The position numbers and the translations under genes are program-made. DNA of 9,747 nucleotides from an uncultured Opitutales bacterium (lineage in GTDB: Bacteria > Verrucomicrobiota > Verrucomicrobiia > Opitutales > Intestinicryptomonadaceae), in the NCBI GenBank assembly GCA_900545715.1, contig URAJ01000060.1, positions 1 to 9,747 on the forward strand, in the 5' to 3' direction. Each line of letters opens with the position of its first letter. Positions within the stretch are counted from its first letter, which is position 1. Below are positions 5,876-9,747 of the stretch, piece by piece. The notes beneath the pieces were generated by a model. That model saw only the letters and a program-made list of their open reading frames with translations, made no database searches and was not told the DNA's origin.

Positions 5876-6157
5876 TTAACGATTAGTTAGTTGTTTTATG
5901 TCTTGGAAAATAAGGGGTTTTTGCCATACGGATGCGTCGTCGTAGTCGCGCCAGCGATACCAAATAAAAGTGTTTGGGTAGGCGTTAAATTTGTCCGCCC
6001 AAATTTTAAGAGGCGCTTGCTGCTCCATTTTAAAGAGGAGCGATTCTCCGGCAAAGTCGCTCAAATCAGCGAGCGCGAGCAAGTCGTTAAAGTCGTCCTC
6101 TGCGGCGCAGATATGGGATGCCGCCGCAATGGCAATAAGATATATAATTTTTTTCAT
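5876..6157 (-). CDS. Small secreted protein of unknown function (93 residues)
   Basis: The N-terminus MKKIIYLIAIAAASHICAAE is a signal peptide with probable cleavage after CAA (residue 19). The mature part of about 74 residues is acidic at first (EDDFNDLLALADLSDFAGES) and then rich in aromatics (FIWYRWRDYDD). The cysteine at position 17 is preceded by SHI, which does not fit a lipobox, so lipidation is unlikely. Mature protein has no cysteine. An AAGGA (6163-6167) five bases before the ATG overlaps the previous gene's stop codon, so this start is well supported. It lies 8 bases after the 270-residue secreted-protein gene and one base before the next. No family recognised. A partner of its two secreted neighbours is a reasonable inference from the tight spacing. 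Confidence 0.75.
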   Translation of the reverse strand: MKKIIYLIAIAAASHICAAEDDFNDLLALADLSDFAGESLLFKMEQQAPLKIWADKFNAYPNTFIWYRWRDYDDASVWQKPLIFQDIKQLTNR

Positions 6158-6165
6158 AAGAATCC

Positions 6166-6978
6166 TTAGTTCGTTTTAACTTTAAAATCCCCGTAGTATG
6201 TCGGCTGTACGACAATCCAGCGCTTGCGCCCGCCTGATAGCTGTTCGCCGTAGCTCGTTGTTTGCCGCCAGACGATTATTGTATTTTCGGGATTGGTGAA
6301 AATTTCACGGATATAGTCGCCGAACTTCATAGATCGCTTCTTAGAGTAGCTGTTATATCCGGTATAAACAGGGGCATTTATTGTTGTTTGGGAATCGAGG
6401 TTCGGGTAAAACCACACCCCCGAAACTTTGTATGAGCTGCCGACTGTTGCGCCGATAGATGAGTTAAAATTTGAGAATTGAGTCTTTGCGCCGAAACATC
6501 TGTAGTAATCGTAAGAATCTCGGTCGCTAAGGTAATAAATAGTCGGACTTTTATCTATGATATTGGAATGTCCATTTATGACATATTGGCTGTTCAGATA
6601 AATCGTCCCGCTAAAATATAGCGTGTTGCGGTATTTATCTATGACTTTTATTTCAAAATCAGTCCACCAAAGGATGTCCCAGCGGGTATCTGCGTCGATG
6701 TAAGTCGATTTTGTGGCGCCTGACGAAGTAACTGTCCTTTTCAGTGCATTTGAGGCGTCTCTGTAATAAAAGTCGTTAGTCTTTGAGGGATTGGCTTGGT
6801 AATAAGAAGTCGTGCTCTGAGGCGACGGCGCCATATCCACATAGATATAGAAATCGCGGTAAAGTTTGTTGAGCGCGGGCGCATTGCCCGTCTGCGTATC
6901 ATAGACAAACGGCTTAGTTGCAGCCGCCGCGCATACGGCAAATATTAGCGTTGTAAAAACTGTTAAAAATTTATTCAT
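6166..6978 (-). CDS. Secreted, tyrosine-rich protein of unknown function (270 residues)
   Basis: The chosen start gives MNKFLTVFTTLIFAVCAAAA, a good signal peptide with cleavage near residue 19-20. An upstream in-frame ATG at 7002 is possible, but the start at 6978 has GGAGG five bases in front (6984-6988) and a standard signal-peptide N-terminus. The mature protein is unusually rich in Tyr, Ser, Thr and Asn (TTSYYQANPS, RDSYDYYRCFG, YTGYNSYSKK), suggesting an all-beta surface or periplasmic protein. It has a single cysteine after the signal. No domain is recognised. The gene overlaps the end of the preceding coiled-coil gene by 8 bases, so it is translated from the same message. Its codons are AT-richer than the neighbouring tail-tube genes, which would fit separate acquisition. 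Confidence 0.78.
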   Translation of the reverse strand: MNKFLTVFTTLIFAVCAAAATKPFVYDTQTGNAPALNKLYRDFYIYVDMAPSPQSTTSYYQANPSKTNDFYYRDASNALKRTVTSSGATKSTYIDADTRWDILWWTDFEIKVIDKYRNTLYFSGTIYLNSQYVINGHSNIIDKSPTIYYLSDRDSYDYYRCFGAKTQFSNFNSSIGATVGSSYKVSGVWFYPNLDSQTTINAPVYTGYNSYSKKRSMKFGDYIREIFTNPENTIIVWRQTTSYGEQLSGGRKRWIVVQPTYYGDFKVKTN

Positions 6979-7411
6979 TTTCGCCTCCATAAATTTCATC
7001 AAATTCAGCCTGCGACAAATACGCTGGCGATATGCTTCCGTCGCTCGACTTTTCCATAACTAAATAGCCGTATTCGTCCGGCACAACTTCGCCGTTTTGC
7101 ACGAGCGAAAACTTGATAGCCGCAAATACGAGGCCTCCGGACGCAATGCTTGCAACGCTCGATTCCACACTTTTTAGCTCATTTTCCAAATCGGATGCGC
7201 GCGTCTCGACGGCAGATATCCTGCCCGTATTCGATTGGATCGAATTCTTCGAGGCGGCCAACTCTCCTGAGAGGCTCGCGAGCGACGTGTTTGTCTCGGC
7301 CAACACAAACGTTTTAATTGCAGAAAGCTCTATCGCCCCATCTCCGGACAGCATTTTGCGGCTCGCATTGGCGGCAACCGGAGTCATTGAATTTACACTA
7401 TTTGTTTCCAT
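6971..7411 (-). CDS. Small coiled-coil protein, probably tail-associated
   Basis: This 146-residue protein has no signal peptide. After a polar N-terminus (ETNSVNSMTPVAANASRK) it forms a predicted coiled coil at about residues 35-90 with heptad-like Leu/Ser/Ala spacing (TSLASLSGELAASKNSI, RASDLENELKSVESSVA). A short hydrophobic stretch GGLVFAAIKFSLV and an acidic C-terminus follow. Such a coil suggests a trimeric or dimeric structural protein, perhaps on the tail surface. A good AAAGGA site lies six bases before the ATG. It is 11 bases after the preceding gene and overlaps the next by 8. It lies between the tail-tube genes and the secreted cassette, so it could belong functionally to either. 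No family recognised. Confidence 0.7.
   Translation of the reverse strand: METNSVNSMTPVAANASRKMLSGDGAIELSAIKTFVLAETNTSLASLSGELAASKNSIQSNTGRISAVETRASDLENELKSVESSVASIASGGLVFAAIKFSLVQNGEVVPDEYGYLVMEKSSDGSISPAYLSQAEFDEIYGGENE
6984..6988 (-). promoter_or_regulatory. Ribosome binding site fixing the start of the 270-residue secreted protein
   Basis: GGAGG lies five bases before the ATG at 6978, inside the last codons of the preceding gene. It favours this start over the ATG at 7002, which would add eight residues in front of the signal peptide. Confidence 0.7.
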
Positions 7412-7422
7412 TTAAATCCTTT

Positions 7423-7917
7423 CTATCCCTTAGCCACGCGCACGAGCGGGTAGCAGTCGTCAAGAGACGCAATATACTCCTTTCCGTCGTTTTCATCGGT
7501 AATTGAGACTCCAAAATATGTTATGGCGCGGCCGGCTTTAAATTTGTATTTGATTTCCACGCTCACTCCGGTTGCGTCAACCACCTCAATATCCGACAGA
7601 GCCGCAGATCCGTACAAATATCCAACGCCCAAAAAGCTCTCAAAGTCCAAGTCTCCGTGCTCGTAGAGAGACTCCATCTCTGCCATGTGCTCTACGACCC
7701 ACACTTCCGCCGCGCGGTAGCTTTCAAATTCTCGCAATACGGTTATTTCAATCTCGCGCGACACGCCTTTGCGCTGAAAGTGAGTCGGATTGCGCGAGCC
7801 AAATGGCTGCACGCTGTCCGATGCTTTCGTCAAGGTCGGCGTCGGAGCCGACAGCATCTTGGTTATGCCGTCGGTTTCCGAATTGCAAATTACCGTGTTG
7901 CCGATTTTAAGATACAT
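7423..7917 (-). CDS. Conserved-looking tail protein of unknown family (164 residues)
   Basis: A soluble protein with the opening MYLKIGNTVICNSETDGITK and a likely beta-rich body (REIEITVLREFESYRAAEVW, GVSVEIKYKFKAGRAITYFG). The Phe/Tyr-Arg-alternating segment, a helix (AAEVWVVEHMAEM) and a final beta region fit a tail-tube or adaptor-type fold, but I cannot name it. GGAG lies about 11 bases before the ATG, and only five bases separate it from the stop of the major tail protein, so the two are co-translated. A role in tail tube completion or decoration is inferred from position only. Confidence 0.7.
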   Translation of the reverse strand: MYLKIGNTVICNSETDGITKMLSAPTPTLTKASDSVQPFGSRNPTHFQRKGVSREIEITVLREFESYRAAEVWVVEHMAEMESLYEHGDLDFESFLGVGYLYGSAALSDIEVVDATGVSVEIKYKFKAGRAITYFGVSITDENDGKEYIASLDDCYPLVRVAKG

Positions 7918-7922
7918 TTCGC

Positions 7923-8948
7923 TTAAACTCCAACGCCGCCATTTCCGTCAGACTCGCTATCTTCGCCGGATCCGGTTGCGCTTTGAGTAGAAGCCTGGCT
8001 CGCTTCCGCCTCAAACTGGAAGTCGGCGGAAGCCGTGTCTATGGTGAGCTTGTTGTCGCCCAATGCGTCGCCGAGGGCGTCGAATGTCACCTCGTCCATC
8101 AGTGCCTCCGACGGGCTGAATGTCGCCGAAGGATCCGTGCAGCGCGCGCTTTTTAGCGTAAACTGGAAGTCGCCGCTTTTGACCCCGCGAAGCACAAGAT
8201 CCGGCGACGAGCTTATGCCTTTAAATTCACCAATGGTGTCGCTTGTCAGAATGCCGGTAAGCTTCTGCCAGTCTTCGTAAGTGATGTTGCGCGGCTTGAA
8301 CTTTGCCGACACTGTTATGTCGGTAAGATTTTTGCCGTATTTTATCAGGCGGTCGTTTGTGGCGTCTTCGGTTGAAAGCGATATGTCTATGCTCGCGCCG
8401 TCGGTGTCGAACTCAACCTTGCCTTCGCCCGTGCCGTAAACGCCAAGGCAGCGCAGCATAAACTTGCCGGCGTCTTCCATATTGGGTATAACGGGAGCCT
8501 CGTCGAGCTCCGTGCTCGTCACCATTGGAGAAGTCGGATTGAGCGGATCGGGATACACCGTCCAGCCATGCTCGCCAAGAGGCAAGTTCGCGCCGAAGGT
8601 TATGCTGCCTATCGTGTCGTGTATTGCGGGCAAGAAAGTCCACTTTATCCACTTGTCCGCCGCGATCCGCGCGACAATGTAAAAACTTTCAATCTTCGGA
8701 ATGCGCGCGCCTTTGACGAGCTTTAGCTCCTTAAAAAGCGCGTCCGTGTTGCTAAATGCCACGGGGGAACCCTTGATTGTTATCGCTTGGTCCGTGATGA
8801 TGTCGCCCGCCTTAATCGCGTGCGAGGTCGCCACGTCCGTGCGCGTCGAGGTCTTTTGCACCTTGATGTTGTCCTTGATAAAAAGGACGCTTCCGCCGAC
8901 AAACAGATACGCCGGCGCCTTTATGTCTTCGATAGGATATTGTTTCAT
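7923..8948 (-). CDS. Major tail (tube) protein, probable
   Basis: A 341-residue protein in the position of the major tail protein, after two small neck proteins and before the chaperones. The segment at about 187-233 (ISLSTEDATNDRLIKYGKNL, then TVSAKFKPRNITYEDWQKL) is the tube-like pattern in which an acidic strand is followed by a KFKP.N turn and a helix. Residues 260-312 give further amphipathic strands, consistent with a tube domain plus an added domain. The last 30 residues (318-341) are Ser/Gly/Asp-rich and probably disordered on the tube surface. There is no cleavage or membrane signal. AAAGG lies about six bases before the ATG. There is no sheath gene next to it, so a non-contractile tail is likely. 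The identity rests on position and pattern, not on a clear signature. Confidence 0.62.
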   Translation of the reverse strand: MKQYPIEDIKAPAYLFVGGSVLFIKDNIKVQKTSTRTDVATSHAIKAGDIITDQAITIKGSPVAFSNTDALFKELKLVKGARIPKIESFYIVARIAADKWIKWTFLPAIHDTIGSITFGANLPLGEHGWTVYPDPLNPTSPMVTSTELDEAPVIPNMEDAGKFMLRCLGVYGTGEGKVEFDTDGASIDISLSTEDATNDRLIKYGKNLTDITVSAKFKPRNITYEDWQKLTGILTSDTIGEFKGISSSPDLVLRGVKSGDFQFTLKSARCTDPSATFSPSEALMDEVTFDALGDALGDNKLTIDTASADFQFEAEASQASTQSATGSGEDSESDGNGGVGV

Positions 8949-8967
8949 TTACTGCCTTTGTTTTGTT

Positions 8968-9417
8968 TTAAAAGTCCACTTGAAATTTGATTTTTTGCAC
9001 AAGTATCATTACGGGGTCGTTTTCCGGCGACATGTCCTCCACCGGCTGAAACTGCGGTATGTCGCCCTCAAAGCGCTTGTCGTAAAGCGTCCGCACAACG
9101 CACTCAAGCAGGTTGTCCGCGTGCACCTCAACGCCGTCCAACACGAGCGAGTTATTCACAACGTTTTCCACAACCGACACCGCAACCAATCCTTGAGCCA
9201 CTATGTTTATCGCCCTGTTCTCGTACTCCTGCGCAATGTACGGGCTTACAACCACCGCAAGGCCAATCCGCGACAGAGCGTCCTCAACGTCGTTTGCAAT
9301 GTCGCCCTTCAAGCGCGAAAATATGGAGATTTCCTCGCTTGGCAGGGCCGCGCGGACCTGCTCCACAATCCATTCCTGCAGTTTGCGCGATTTCGACTTA
9401 CTGAATTGATAGGCCAT
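8968..9417 (-). CDS. Tail terminator / minor tail protein, probable
   Basis: A 149-residue protein without signal peptide or membrane span. An N-terminal basic helix (YQFSKSKSRKLQEWIVEQV) precedes a body containing GLAVVVSPYIAQEYENRAI and SVVENVVNNSLVLDGVEVHA, a helix (NLLECVVRTL) and a C-terminal strand. A helix-strand order with an ENP/ENV.vN-type motif is seen in siphophage and myophage tail-terminator or neck proteins, which cap the tail tube below the connector. Its place just before the major tail gene supports that. Its start overlaps the end of the upstream gene by 20 bases. No convincing Shine-Dalgarno is seen, so coupling to the upstream gene is likely. Confidence 0.5.
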   Translation of the reverse strand: MAYQFSKSKSRKLQEWIVEQVRAALPSEEISIFSRLKGDIANDVEDALSRIGLAVVVSPYIAQEYENRAINIVAQGLVAVSVVENVVNNSLVLDGVEVHADNLLECVVRTLYDKRFEGDIPQFQPVEDMSPENDPVMILVQKIKFQVDF

Positions 9418-9747
9418 AGCAGTTGTTTGTGTAGAGTGTTATGATTTCTTTTGCGCCGTCCAATATTTGGCGGTCTGTGGGGAATTTGTCGCGGTGCGGC
9501 TTAATTACGGCTTTGGGGGTAAGCAAGTACGCAATCCTAAGCGCTGTTCCGTCCTTGTAGGCAAGAAACCTTTTGCCCGCAGCTCTATGCTGCCCGAACA
9601 CAAACAGCCGCTTACCGGTAAGCTCGCGCGGGTTCTTGCTGCGGAATTCCTCCCGCATGGGTATTGCAAGGTTGCGCGCCTTCTTCGGGCGCACCGTTCC
9701 GCCGTAATATTGCAGCGCAACCCCAGGCTTGTTTACCACTACCGAAG
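9398..9747 (-). CDS. Phage virion morphogenesis / tail completion protein, 5' end outside window
   Basis: The frame is open to the right edge (codons at 9745 and 9742 continue it), so the gene is partial; a GTG at 9739 could be taken as a start but probably is internal. The visible ~115 residues contain ALQYYGGTVRPKKARNLAIP, which matches the GG.irPk.ak.LaiP segment of Mu gpG / P2 gpS-type virion morphogenesis proteins that act at the head-tail joint. The end, TPKAVIKPHRDKFPTDRQIL, also fits: in this family the C-terminus often reads as a proline-rich strand followed by a helix. Overlap with the next gene is 20 bases. Confidence 0.6.
   Translation of the reverse strand, partial: SVVVNKPGVALQYYGGTVRPKKARNLAIPMREEFRSKNPRELTGKRLFVFGQHRAAGKRFLAYKDGTALRIAYLLTPKAVIKPHRDKFPTDRQILDGAKEIITLYTNNCYGLSIQ

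Noticed and set aside
6104..6157. Lipoprotein signal in the 93-residue secreted protein
   Set aside because: The cysteine is preceded by SHI rather than a lipobox such as L-[AS]-[GA]; a standard signal peptidase I site (CAA|ED) fits better.
8701..9444. 247-codon plus-strand open frame
   Set aside because: It is antisense to the major tail and tail-terminator genes, crosses their junction, and has a composition typical of a shadow frame with no start signal.
1..9747. CRISPR arrays, tRNA or rRNA genes, integrase or att sites
   Set aside because: No regularly spaced direct repeats, no tRNA-like cloverleaf and no recombinase gene were seen in the window.

Overview
The window is the tail-gene block of a tailed phage or, more likely, a prophage. 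It reads as one long minus-strand operon that enters from the right edge and runs leftward to about position 306. The gene order (virion-morphogenesis/tail-completion protein, tail terminator-like protein, major tail protein, two small tail-associated proteins, a G/GT-type pair of tail assembly chaperones, a 1014-residue tape measure protein, one distal protein) is that of a long-tailed siphophage; no sheath gene is seen. There is no taxonomic marker gene. Ordinary AAGGA/GGAGG ribosome binding sites, alternating GC-rich and AT-rich stretches, and tail proteins only distantly like the textbook families suggest a poorly sampled host. A PVC-group or other gut bacterium is possible, but that is a guess.

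Right to left: 9747-7423 holds the neck/tail-tube genes, almost abutting. 7411-5203 holds a coiled-coil protein followed by three consecutive genes whose products all begin with a signal peptide and match no tail family I know. 5153-4588 encodes the tail assembly chaperones; the second reading frame is reached by a -1 slip at a CCCTTTT heptamer in the correct register. 4576-4421 holds a gene on the opposite strand: a 51-residue single-span membrane protein with a possible promoter in front and a hairpin-T-tract terminator behind, placed exactly between the chaperone and tape measure genes. 4354-1310 is the tape measure gene and 1310-306 an unrecognised, tape-measure-coupled tail protein. A terminator-like hairpin follows.

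The left edge (1-237, plus strand) carries the 3' end of what looks like a decayed ISL3-type transposase. The usual tail-tip and fibre genes do not follow the first post-tape-measure gene, so the module either ends unusually early or was truncated there.

The parts most worth following are the opposite-strand membrane-protein gene (a moron, by position comparable to the superinfection-exclusion gene of phage HK97), the three-gene secreted-protein cassette inside the tail operon, and the frameshifted chaperone.
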